Origin: a bacterium
Lineage (GTDB): Bacteria > Bdellovibrionota_C > UBA2361 > SZUA-149
DNA: 52,611 nucleotides
NCBI GenBank assembly: GCA_030433295.1
Contig: JAUIMJ010000002.1
Span: 1-52,611 of the forward strand
Direction: 5' to 3'
Below, piece by piece: positions 10,990 to 20,118 of this stretch. The notes below the pieces were generated by a model. That model was not told the DNA's origin and ran no database searches. It saw only the letters and a list, made by a program, of their open reading frames with translations. The stretch's first letter is position 1. Each line of letters begins with the position of its first letter. Both the position numbers and the translations under genes were made by a program.

Positions 10990-11829
10990 GTGCCCGCGTA
11001 CTTTCAGTTTCCGACGATTGCTCTATTTGCGTATTTGAACCAAGAGAAAAAAGCGGCCGGCATGAACAACGAGGCAACGACAGTAGGTGACGTCGAAGAA
11101 GAGTTGGAAGACTTCCAGGATGAACTGGATGAGCTAGACCTTCTTACCAGCGCCCCAAAAGCCGACATTTCAAAAACTGCGAAAGCCTTCAACACCCGCA
11201 TCCAAAGAAAGACGCGGGAAAAGAAAGAAGCCGTAGGTGTTGCCGAGAAAGCCGCTCAGAATCGGCAGACGGTGATGCTGCAATCTATGATGCAAATCCG
11301 TAAATCCATGCGAGAAGTAACGCGCATCGATCTCGGGGACCGCTTCATGTTTCAATTTGTCGCTGATGACAGCGGCGGATGGCCTCGCCTGAGCATAAAG
11401 CTAAAAGACCGCGAATACATCAACGAGGACTACCCGGGGTTTGCAGTAATCTGTCACGACAGACAGGCTAAAGCTGAGATAGAAATCACCTATCACCCTC
11501 TGGAGAAGCCAGAGAGAATTCATCTTGTCGAAGAGACTCAGGTAAAGCGACTGCCTCTGATCCTTCGCAAATGCGTGCGCGTCTATCTCGATATGGTAGC
11601 TGATATCGTTCTTGAAGCGGTTGGAAAACCCACGGACACTGAAGACGAAGAGCTCATGAGGCAGAGAAACTCGGACAGCTTTAATGAAAAGTCAAAGCAG
11701 GAGGAGCACCCGCATTCTCTTTCAGCCGATCTATACGAGGACGACTTCGGAAACGACGAGATACTCGAAACACTCCCCTCACTTGGCGACGTCGAAGATA
11801 TCGGGCGCCTCGATGGTTTTGAAGACTAG
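10990..11829 (+). CDS. Hypothetical protein, charged
   Basis: Long ORF with coding-like composition; probable start at MNNEATT (about 11062). No family recognised. Confidence 0.6.
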   Translation: MPAYFQFPTIALFAYLNQEKKAAGMNNEATTVGDVEEELEDFQDELDELDLLTSAPKADISKTAKAFNTRIQRKTREKKEAVGVAEKAAQNRQTVMLQSMMQIRKSMREVTRIDLGDRFMFQFVADDSGGWPRLSIKLKDREYINEDYPGFAVICHDRQAKAEIEITYHPLEKPERIHLVEETQVKRLPLILRKCVRVYLDMVADIVLEAVGKPTDTEDEELMRQRNSDSFNEKSKQEEHPHSLSADLYEDDFGNDEILETLPSLGDVEDIGRLDGFED

Positions 11830-11872
11830 AGCACTTTCTTAGCTCCTCGACGCAGCTGCCTGCGCTTGGCAA

Positions 11873-12301
11873 TCACTGCTCCAGCAAATCATCGAGAATG
11901 TCGTTTGCCGTGAGCTGCCGCTTCGGAGTCCAGGCATTCTCCCAGGTCGCTGAGAACACCTCATAGTCTGAAAGACCGGTCTCCTTAATCAGCGCAAGAT
12001 TCTGTCGACTCGCAAGCTCTCCTGCATCACTCCAGGACGTCACTCGACCTTTAGAAAATATGAGAATTGAACTGCCGTATTTCCAGGTGCCGGAGACACG
12101 CGCATCACCGCGTCTCGCATCCGGTTCCCCAAAGCGGCGCATGACCTGCGAGGCGCGCAGACCCTTTATCCCCCGAAGGCCTTGCATCGCCGGCAGGCGT
12201 GTATCCTGCGCAAGGGCACAAAGGGGCAGCAGGAACTGAAGAAATAAGAGACTCGCTAAAAATAATCGCATAGAAGCAAACATCGACTTTGGTGCGTACA
12301 C
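11873..12301 (-). CDS. Hypothetical exported protein
   Basis: Signal peptide MRLFLASLLFLQFLLPLCALAQ; VMRRFGEPDARRG...WKYGSSILIFSKGRVTSW weakly recalls BamE/SmpA-like repeats. Confidence 0.6.
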   Translation of the reverse strand: MYAPKSMFASMRLFLASLLFLQFLLPLCALAQDTRLPAMQGLRGIKGLRASQVMRRFGEPDARRGDARVSGTWKYGSSILIFSKGRVTSWSDAGELASRQNLALIKETGLSDYEVFSATWENAWTPKRQLTANDILDDLLEQ

Positions 12302-12472
12302 AGTATCAGAAACTATAATTAAATTTTCCTCACTTGTCAGATGCTGTAATCCAAATTCTCGCTTCAGCTTTGGTCCCGCATGACTCTCTACGGCCGCTAA
12401 GCCCCTGAGAACATACGACTATTGCACGAAGAAACAACTACGGATCTGCACGCGGAGTAGCCGGAATACCGC

Positions 12473-14053
12473 ATGATTAAATACGTCCAATGGGATATGC
12501 TCAGCCCGCACTTTAGTAAAGCCGATAGCGTCTCAAACCCATTGATGTCCCACAGCAAAAACGAAATATGCTCAATCCCCTTTGTTTCGCGCGTGCGGGA
12601 AATCTCTCCTGCATTTCTCACGCAGGAAAACTTTTCCTTCTACGGCCACGTACTACTTCTTCTCTATTGCCTTAGCGCAGCCTTATCGATTGCTCTTGCC
12701 CAGATTTTTGTCGTCGCCCTGATTCTTTTCTGGGCCGCAAGAAACCTATGCTTTGATGACACCCCACTTCAGAAAGCCGTATCTCAGCAAACAATGGCCG
12801 GAGCACTGAGTCGCTTCTCTACTCCCCTGGCAGCCTGGTTATGTACCTGTGCAGTTGCCTCCGTGGTCGGTATCAATTTTCTCCGCTCCCTGCCTGAAGT
12901 AGGAAAAACGGTTCTCTTTCTTTTGTTTCCCTTTGCGGTATTCGATTTACTCTGCGGCAAAGAGCAAAAAATAGGCGAAACGCTGGGACGCATCCGCATG
13001 TATATCCTCTTTCTCTGTATTGGATTTGCCCTTTCTTCCTTCCATACCGTTGTGGAAACAACACTCGGAAGAAGTATCTCTCCACGAATACCGGGGGCTG
13101 TGACCGAGTCAGGACAGCTGGCCCTTCTCATTCCTCTTGTCGTGAGTATGCTCATATTCCTCGCACGTGATCCGCGCTCTACGTCCACACAGAACAAAAG
13201 GCTGATACTGGCTCCGGTCCTATTTGCAATACTGATCGGAATCGCCTGGCCTCTTTTGCCGGGAGCCGCTGCCCATCTCGTCCGGAGCGGCGCGTTCCTC
13301 GCTCTTATTGCCCTGCTTGTGCTCTCATATTTTTGGATTCGCGAGTCCGGCAAGGCGTCGAAAGAGGCGATTTTGCGCCTCTCCAGTAACAACAATGCAT
13401 TGCTGCTTGGGCTCTTTAGCGCCGTCCTGTTTGCTGCCCTGGTCCTCAACTTAAAGCGCGGCCCATGGGTTGCCGTTTTTCTTGTCTTACTTCTTCTTGG
13501 TGCCCTTACCTCCCGTCGGCTTCTCTTTTTAAGCGTTCTAAGTGCGGGACTGATCATGACCCTCGCTCCTGCGCGAGAGCGCATGCTTTCTCTCGTCGAT
13601 CATTTCATGATCCACGGGGGCAGAAGCAGCATGTGGCAGCTCGGAGCTGAAATAGCGGGCAGGTTCCCGCTTGGTCTCGGACCGGATAACGCAGCACATA
13701 TGCGAATACTGGATCCTACGCTGCCACTGCTCCATCGACACATGCACAACAATCTGCTGAATATAGCAGTGGAAACCGGATGGCTGGGCCTTGCCACTTA
13801 TATCTGGTGGATGGCGGCATCAATGCTTATCGGGCTCTCCGTCTGGAGAAATGCGCGAGCACATCCGGAAATTCGCATGCTATCGCTTGGACTGCTTATG
13901 AGCCTGCTCGCCTGGCAGCTTTCCGGGCTGGTTGAGTATAACTTTGGCGACGGAGAGGTTCGCCTCATTGCCTTCTTCTTCATGGGTCTGCTCATAAGCC
14001 TTGCGCATCTGAGCAGCTCCGCTGGCGAGTTGTCGGATATTCCCAAGAATTAA
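12473..14053 (+). CDS. O-antigen ligase family protein (Wzy_C)
   Basis: Multi-TM; KRGPWVAVFLVLLLLGA...GRSSMWQLGAEIAGRFPLGLGPDNAAH...HRHMHNNLLNIAVETGWLGLATYIWW. Start may be later (e.g. MSHSKNE). Confidence 0.85.
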   Translation: MIKYVQWDMLSPHFSKADSVSNPLMSHSKNEICSIPFVSRVREISPAFLTQENFSFYGHVLLLLYCLSAALSIALAQIFVVALILFWAARNLCFDDTPLQKAVSQQTMAGALSRFSTPLAAWLCTCAVASVVGINFLRSLPEVGKTVLFLLFPFAVFDLLCGKEQKIGETLGRIRMYILFLCIGFALSSFHTVVETTLGRSISPRIPGAVTESGQLALLIPLVVSMLIFLARDPRSTSTQNKRLILAPVLFAILIGIAWPLLPGAAAHLVRSGAFLALIALLVLSYFWIRESGKASKEAILRLSSNNNALLLGLFSAVLFAALVLNLKRGPWVAVFLVLLLLGALTSRRLLFLSVLSAGLIMTLAPARERMLSLVDHFMIHGGRSSMWQLGAEIAGRFPLGLGPDNAAHMRILDPTLPLLHRHMHNNLLNIAVETGWLGLATYIWWMAASMLIGLSVWRNARAHPEIRMLSLGLLMSLLAWQLSGLVEYNFGDGEVRLIAFFFMGLLISLAHLSSSAGELSDIPKN

Positions 14054-14130
14054 GCTGTCGCCGACATTGCGACCCTTGCTGCAAGGCATATCACGAAGCA
14101 CCCGGGACTGCCCGCTGTTAGCCAGGGCAC

Positions 14131-15252
14131 CTACTCGGTCAGAAGCTCCTCGATTTGACGAATCACTGAAGGCACCGCCAACATTCGCATACAATCGCTT
14201 TTTGAGGTTCCTGTTGTTCGGCAGCGCTTGTAGTATGGTCGACAGCTACACAGCTCACTGGCAGCCACAACGTTGCCAATTCTCTGAATGCCCGGACGAT
14301 CCTCGAACAGCTTCATGCCGTCTCGACTTACATAGGAAACTCCATCTTTGTACTGCGGCCAGGGTGACCAGGTCTCCAGGGAAGTCGGACCAAAAAGCGC
14401 CAACGTCGGAGTCCCCGCAGCCGCGGCAAGATGAGTCGTCGAGGTATCGGTGCCAATAAACAAGGAAACCGCCCTGAGCAATACCACCAACTCTGAGAAG
14501 CTGAATGTGCCCGCTGCGTTAACGGCTTCAACACCGGCGAGATCGATGATATCGGCTACAAATTCGCGTTCGGCATTGCCCGGGCCACCGCTGAGGATAG
14601 GAACGATACCAGCATCCCTAAGGTAGCGAAGCACCTCTGCCCATGACTCCTTCGGCCACTCTTTATACTCCCCGCCCGGGCGGGGATGAAGCAAGGCCAT
14701 CCGCTGTCCGGTTTCGCTGAGCGAAATTTTTTCAAGCACAGTCGAAAGTGCGGTGCTGCAACTAGGAACTTCAACATCGTACCGCGGCTCGATTCCAATT
14801 GCTTTGGCAATGCGACTGTTTTTTAAAATTGCGTGTTCGTTCTGATGGTAGGGAGCCGTCACGGTGGAAAACAAATATTTCCAGGAACTGGCGAGGGAAT
14901 ATTCGGGAACCAGTGCTGCCCGATAGCGCGCTGCAATAAACTGATACCAGTAGTAGCGGTCTCCGATCGAGTTGGAGACCGCGAGATCATACTTTCGAAA
15001 CAGCCGCCTGTAGAGCGGGCCATTTTTATGTATCTTGGATTTTCTCTTGAAGGGTATGCGCTCTCGGATGCAGGAATTTCCGTGCAGGATCCCCAGGCAC
15101 TCTTCAGGAACAAGCACGTCAATCTCCGCATGCGGATAGGCTTTCTTCAATGTCGACAGCAACGGCGTTGCCAACAGCGCGTCGCCAATTGCGGGCACGG
15201 ATATCAGCAGTATCGATTGTATAGACTCCGGCCTCCAGCGCTTCATTGACAA
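14131..15252 (-). CDS. Glycosyltransferase family 9 (heptosyltransferase-like)
   Basis: ILLISVPAIGDALLATPLLSTLKKAYPHAEIDVLV, GTDTSTTHLAAAAGTPTLALFGPT. Confidence 0.88.
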   Translation of the reverse strand: MSMKRWRPESIQSILLISVPAIGDALLATPLLSTLKKAYPHAEIDVLVPEECLGILHGNSCIRERIPFKRKSKIHKNGPLYRRLFRKYDLAVSNSIGDRYYWYQFIAARYRAALVPEYSLASSWKYLFSTVTAPYHQNEHAILKNSRIAKAIGIEPRYDVEVPSCSTALSTVLEKISLSETGQRMALLHPRPGGEYKEWPKESWAEVLRYLRDAGIVPILSGGPGNAEREFVADIIDLAGVEAVNAAGTFSFSELVVLLRAVSLFIGTDTSTTHLAAAAGTPTLALFGPTSLETWSPWPQYKDGVSYVSRDGMKLFEDRPGIQRIGNVVAASELCSCRPYYKRCRTTGTSKSDCMRMLAVPSVIRQIEELLTE

Positions 15253-16403
15253 TCCCCCAGGCGAAGAACACGAGCACGATCGGCATTTCTTGGAACAACT
15301 TCAGCACGTTCAGAAATGCTCGCAAAGGTGTTTTCCTCAAGCAGGGACACCGAGGCCTCTTCAACGTCCGCGACGGAAATCCTCTCCATGCATTCATGGC
15401 TATGCAGACATATTTCGTTCGAGCACCCCACGCATTGGGTTTCCTCCCGGCGCAGCACCCGCTTTCGCGGGCACCAGGGTGCCGTTTTGACTACATCGGT
15501 CGGCCCGAAAACGGCAACGAGCGGGACATCCAGGGCCGCGGCTGCATGCATGAGTCCCGAGTCATTACTGAGTGCCAGACCGGCGTATGAAAGCAAAGCG
15601 ATCGCTTCTGAGAGCGTGGTTTTTCCCGCAAGGCTCACGGCGGAACAATCGGCAAGGGCTCCGGCTATCTCAGCTCCCAGGGCCTGCTCAAACTCTGCCC
15701 CAAACACCAGCACCCTGGCGTTGTATCGCTTCGCCAGTCTACGGCTGACTTCTATAAAACGAAGCGGCGACCATCGCTTCTGAATTCCCCCTTTAGAACC
15801 AGGAATCACCGCCAGTATTCTCGAATCATCTCCTACGCCCAGATCCCTTAGTTTTTCTCGGGCCAGCTCATCCTGATCCGGGCTGAGCGCAAAAACCAAT
15901 CGATCACTCCCCGGGATCCCGAATCCCTCAATCAGCTTGAGATCGTGCAGGGGGCGGGCCTGATTAAAATCAGATTTTTTGCACTGCACCTTATGGGTAA
16001 GAAACGCACTGCGACCATCAGTCGCATAGCCCATGCGCAGAGGGATGCCCGCCAGGTAAGGGATAAACGCGGACTCGAAAGCCCGGCGAAAGGTAATAGC
16101 GGCCCTGTAGTTTCCCCGTTTTAGCAGGGAAACCAACCTGAGCGCACCCCAGGCGGTGTCTGCAAAATGGATCTTCTTCGCCCGCTGCTCGTAGTGAATA
16201 ATTTCGTCGATATCCGGATTACACTCATACACCGGTATCACCCAGGATTTTGCGATTACCGAAATACGGCTTTGAGGAAATCTGTTTCGCACAGCACGGA
16301 TGGCTGGCGTAGACATTATTGCATCACCAATCCAATTGTTCGATCGGATAACAATTCCCTGCCCCGCTTCTACCTCGAATGGCTGAGTGGAAAGATATTT
16401 CAT
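15243..16403 (-). CDS. waaF: Lipopolysaccharide heptosyltransferase II (WaaF-like)
   Basis: GIVIRSNNWIGDAIMSTPAIRAVRNRFP, NDSGLMHAAAALDVPLVAVFGPT; overlaps the downstream GT9 gene by 10 nt. Confidence 0.85.
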   Translation of the reverse strand: MKYLSTQPFEVEAGQGIVIRSNNWIGDAIMSTPAIRAVRNRFPQSRISVIAKSWVIPVYECNPDIDEIIHYEQRAKKIHFADTAWGALRLVSLLKRGNYRAAITFRRAFESAFIPYLAGIPLRMGYATDGRSAFLTHKVQCKKSDFNQARPLHDLKLIEGFGIPGSDRLVFALSPDQDELAREKLRDLGVGDDSRILAVIPGSKGGIQKRWSPLRFIEVSRRLAKRYNARVLVFGAEFEQALGAEIAGALADCSAVSLAGKTTLSEAIALLSYAGLALSNDSGLMHAAAALDVPLVAVFGPTDVVKTAPWCPRKRVLRREETQCVGCSNEICLHSHECMERISVADVEEASVSLLEENTFASISERAEVVPRNADRARVLRLGDCQ

Positions 16404-16501
16404 GTGAGAATCAAACGGTCACACATTGCTGAAAAGATACGGGGAGCGATCCGGATGAAACGACAGGAACCGGAAGGTACGTGTGCTCAGGGGGAAAGTC
16501 G

Positions 16502-16521
16502 CGCGGACTCTCGTCCGCGCG
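16502..16521 (-). terminator. Possible weak terminator or hairpin after the coiled-coil gene
   Basis: GCGCGGAC-TCTC-GTCCGCGC inverted repeat; U tract short. Confidence 0.4.
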
Positions 16522-16544
16522 CATACGCATTGTTCGCTACGTTA

Positions 16545-17768
16545 TTATCCAGCGATCAGCCGCTGCATGGTCTTGATGTCTTCCTCAAGAATGAGAGAAA
16601 TTTCTCTGAGACCCAGACGAATCTTTCGCGCATCGCTGGCGTCATCAAGGCCACGCACACGTCGTCTTAGAACATCCAGAGAAGCTCCCTTAGAGGAAAC
16701 CAAAGCCTGCGGTGAAACGGACACACCTCTTCCTTTTTTCTTCAGTCGATCGATGAAATTCTTTCGTGTCATGATCTGCTTTTGAATCTTCTTTAGCTCT
16801 GCCTTAAGCGATTTTTTCGCCATGGCTATTTCGGTCGGGGTAGAGACCGGAGCAGAGGACCGTATGTCGCTGACGGCCGGCTCTCGCTCTGGCGTTCTCA
16901 AAGCCGCGCGGGCACGAGTCTTTTCGGCCGACGAAGATTGCAGGGAGGCAAGCATTGTTTCCTGCTCCTTCAGGACATCGCGCACCTGCGCAATTTCTGC
17001 GTCCTGCATCGCAATTCGCTCCGCCTGGGAAGCAATCTTTTTCTCAAGCTCAGCCCGCTTAAGATCCAGTGCCTGCTTCTCTTCCATTAATTGTGACTTC
17101 TCAGCAGAAGCCTCGATGAGCTGCCCCTTGATCTTCTCTTCACGGGCTACCGACTTCGCATAGGCTTCAGCAGACGGTCCCTGCATCAGCGCATTCTGTA
17201 GTTCGTTAACCTGGTTCCAGAGCGGATTCTTTGGTGACTGGTAGTCACAGGCAACCTGCTTGGTAACCACTTTTGCAGGAGCTGCGGTTTTTGCATCAGC
17301 AAGCTTCTTCTCCAGATCTGCCATCTTCAGATACAAAGAACTGACGAGGTCGTTACAATTGGGGGCATCCGCAGCATTAGCGGCCATGGTCTTAGCCGGA
17401 GGCAGCTTAGATGAGGTCCGGCCAGTCGGAGGTAGAAGGTCGACCTCCTTGACTGCGGCGCTACCAGGGGCAGCAGATGGCCTGCCCTGCTTCACACGGC
17501 TTAGCTCATCCTCCAGAACTCTAAGCTGACGCTCGAGATCGTCATTGGTAACTTCCAGCTCAGCGATACGATCGACGAGGCGATACCCCTCTTTATCGAT
17601 GCGATATGCACGCCCATCGGGAAGGCGCCCACGCTTGCTGTCCTGGGCGCCGGCCATTGCAGGCAGGAGCAGGGTGCAAAGGACAAATATCAATCCGATG
17701 GAAGGACGGGCACACATGGTGGCTGGAAATGAACGCGGCAGAACACTGCTGGAATTACGGTACAACAT
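16545..17768 (-). CDS. Exported coiled-coil protein
   Basis: Signal peptide IGLIFVLCTLLLPAMAGAQ; long Lys/Glu/Ala coiled coil. Start probably MCARPSIG (about 17717). Confidence 0.75.
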   Translation of the reverse strand: MLYRNSSSVLPRSFPATMCARPSIGLIFVLCTLLLPAMAGAQDSKRGRLPDGRAYRIDKEGYRLVDRIAELEVTNDDLERQLRVLEDELSRVKQGRPSAAPGSAAVKEVDLLPPTGRTSSKLPPAKTMAANAADAPNCNDLVSSLYLKMADLEKKLADAKTAAPAKVVTKQVACDYQSPKNPLWNQVNELQNALMQGPSAEAYAKSVAREEKIKGQLIEASAEKSQLMEEKQALDLKRAELEKKIASQAERIAMQDAEIAQVRDVLKEQETMLASLQSSSAEKTRARAALRTPEREPAVSDIRSSAPVSTPTEIAMAKKSLKAELKKIQKQIMTRKNFIDRLKKKGRGVSVSPQALVSSKGASLDVLRRRVRGLDDASDARKIRLGLREISLILEEDIKTMQRLIAG

Positions 17769-18058
17769 ACTCTCTATTTACCTCCGACATAGACACACGA
17801 GGGAGTTGGATTAGTCTTCGGATAAACACAATACGCTTGTACCCCAGGACTGCTCCAACGGCTCTTCTCCCGCACAGACGTACGTCCGCGCTCGAAACTA
17901 CCGAGGAGCTTACTACGCTATGGCTTCTGGGCAAAGTCACTTGCCGGCCCGCGTGCCCCGGTGAGCGCCGTATCTAAATCCCCGTGAGCCTCAGGCAGTT
18001 TAGGTATTATTTTAGGGCACTTAAGGCGGGAAAACCTTTGCTCACATCTTGAAACACT

Positions 18059-18132
18059 CCTAGCTGACTAAGAAGATGTTTAGCTAGACAAACAAGTCTT
18101 TAGCTCTCTAAACCTTTACTTAGTCGCCCAAA
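18059..18132 (+). promoter_or_regulatory. Four-site operator-like array, 20-bp period
   Basis: CCTAGCTGACTAAG (18059), TTTAGCTAGACAAA (18079), TTTAGCTCTCTAAA (18099, perfect TTTAG-N4-CTAAA dyad), CTTAGTCGCCCAAA (18119). Confidence 0.6.
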
Positions 18133-18177
18133 GCATGCTAGTTTCAGCCGTCACACACCACAATTAGGAGGGCGCCC

Positions 18178-18603
18178 ATGGAATCTACAATGGATGTTTG
18201 GAAGGAGTTCAGCGAGAACCCGATTACCCATAGTGCTGCCCACCATCTTCTCGCCATTCTGGAGCTTACCGAGAACCGTGGCTACTCACGGGTCACGGAC
18301 GTCGCTAAGTTTCTTGAGATAACCACCGGAAGCGCAAGCACCAACCTCAAGAACCTGAAGCAGAAAGGCTACGTCATAGAAGACGAGAACCGTTTTCTCA
18401 GCCTCTCAGAGAACGGCAAGCAGATTGCTGAAGCTATCTTGAACCGTCGTCAGATCCTGGAGCGTTTCTTCACCGAGGTCTTGGGAGTCAGTGAGGAGCA
18501 GGCAAGCATCGACGCCTGTAAAACAGAGCACCTGCTCAGCGCTGAAACGACCGGGCGCATGCTCTCCTTCGCTGACGGACAGGCCAAGGCAAAAAAGAAG
18601 TAG
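18178..18603 (+). CDS. DtxR/MntR-like metal-dependent transcriptional regulator
   Basis: 141 aa winged-helix: AAHHLLAILELTENRGYSRVTDVAKFLEITTGSASTNLKNLKQKGYVIEDENRFLSLSENGKQIAEAILNRRQILERFFTEVLGVSEEQASIDACKTEHLLS. Confidence 0.85.
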   Translation: MESTMDVWKEFSENPITHSAAHHLLAILELTENRGYSRVTDVAKFLEITTGSASTNLKNLKQKGYVIEDENRFLSLSENGKQIAEAILNRRQILERFFTEVLGVSEEQASIDACKTEHLLSAETTGRMLSFADGQAKAKKK

Positions 18604-18622
18604 TTCAAAACGACGGATCGAT

Positions 18623-20104
18623 TTGAACGACGACGAAAGCAGCAGGAAACAATCGTTTTTCGTAGCGTCCGGCCTGTTCCTGATCGGACTGCCATTCATA
18701 TACATAATTGCCTTCGCTTCCTTCGCCGTGCAGGCGGAGGGACTGTTTGGCGCTGAGGGAATCCTGCCGTTTCGCGGATACCTGGACTCGCTGCGTGAGA
18801 TATACGGCTCGAAATCCTACTGGCTGGCCCCCGGTGTATTCTGGCTCCTCGACAGTGATCGCAGCCTCATTCTCCTTCCGATCGTCGGTGTTCTTTGCTC
18901 CCTGTTCGCCATATTTGCGCGGGGAAGAAAAAGGACCATCGGTCTGGGACTGAGCTGGCTTTTCTATCTCTCCATCGTTTCAATTGGCCGTGATTTCTTT
19001 GCCTTTCAGTGGGATAGCTTGCTACTTGAGGCAGGGTTAATCGCAGTCCTGCTCTCCTCACACGCCAATGGGAGGGATTCCCTGTTCTGGCCCCAGCTTC
19101 TTCTGCGGTTCCTTCTGTTTAAGCTGATGTTTTCCTCAGGTGTGGTTAAAATGCTTAGTGGGGATCTCACCTGGCGCTCTTTCACCGCACTGGAATATCA
19201 CTATCTAAGCCAACCTCTTCCCAATGTGGTCTCATATTATGTGTCCCATATGCCAGCCTGGTTCCACAGGCTGTGCACCGCAAGTGTTCTCGCGATCGAA
19301 CTACTCCTGCCTTTTTTCATTTTCGGAAATCACTACTGTAAACGCATTGCCGCTGTCATATTCATCCTGCTGCAGATTGCTATTCACGTAACGGGCAATT
19401 TTGCATTTTTTAATATGCTCACCATTCTTCTTTGTCTGCTGCTGCTCGACGACGAGATCCTGTCTCGATATGTCGCCCCCGTGAGATCCCTTATTCGCGA
19501 ACTACCGCCGAAAGAGGGCAGGCTGCAAACGGTTCTGAGAAACTATGACTCCTTTATTTTCCTGTTCTTTAGCGTCATCCCCCTCTTCTCCACCCTCCAC
19601 CTCGGCAAAACGGTACCCGAGGCCTTCAGGGATGCTTCCGCCTGGGCTTCACCACTTCGCTCATTCAATTCGTACGGCTTATTTGCCGTCATGACGACGA
19701 AACGTTTCGAACTGGAAATAGAAGGAAGCATGGACGGCAGACAGTGGTTGGCATACCAGCTCCCCTACAAGGTAGCTGAGCTGGAGGACGCCCCCCCACT
19801 GGTCGCCCCTCATCAGCCCCGTCTCGACTGGCAAATGTGGTTTGCTTCTCTGGGCTCGATTCAGCAAAACCATTGGCTCGTTTCGCTGACAAGGCAGCTA
19901 CTGGAAGGCTCCCATTCGGTCGCGTCTTTGTTTGCCCATGACCCCTTCGCCGGAAAGGCGCCAAAATACATCCGCATAGTGCGATACGAATATTTTTTCA
20001 CTAAGCACTTTCAAAAGAAAACCGAAGGGATCTGGTGGAAGAGAAGAATAACAGACCTCTATCTGGAGCCACTCACACTAATGAACTTTGAAACGCCTGA
20101 ATAA
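18623..20104 (+). CDS. Lipase maturation factor-like membrane protein
   Basis: Within ORF 18491..20104; likely TTG start at 18623. FFAFQWDSLLLEAG, LLLRFLLFKLMFSSGVVKMLSGDLTWRSFTALEYHYLSQPLPNVVSYY are LMF-family hallmarks. Confidence 0.85.
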   Translation: MNDDESSRKQSFFVASGLFLIGLPFIYIIAFASFAVQAEGLFGAEGILPFRGYLDSLREIYGSKSYWLAPGVFWLLDSDRSLILLPIVGVLCSLFAIFARGRKRTIGLGLSWLFYLSIVSIGRDFFAFQWDSLLLEAGLIAVLLSSHANGRDSLFWPQLLLRFLLFKLMFSSGVVKMLSGDLTWRSFTALEYHYLSQPLPNVVSYYVSHMPAWFHRLCTASVLAIELLLPFFIFGNHYCKRIAAVIFILLQIAIHVTGNFAFFNMLTILLCLLLLDDEILSRYVAPVRSLIRELPPKEGRLQTVLRNYDSFIFLFFSVIPLFSTLHLGKTVPEAFRDASAWASPLRSFNSYGLFAVMTTKRFELEIEGSMDGRQWLAYQLPYKVAELEDAPPLVAPHQPRLDWQMWFASLGSIQQNHWLVSLTRQLLEGSHSVASLFAHDPFAGKAPKYIRIVRYEYFFTKHFQKKTEGIWWKRRITDLYLEPLTLMNFETPE

Positions 20105-20118
20105 GCCAGGTACCCGGG

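Noticed and set aside
12784-13584. 266-aa minus ORF inside the O-antigen ligase gene
   Set aside because: Arg/Ser-rich low-complexity translation opposite a recognisable Wzy_C protein.
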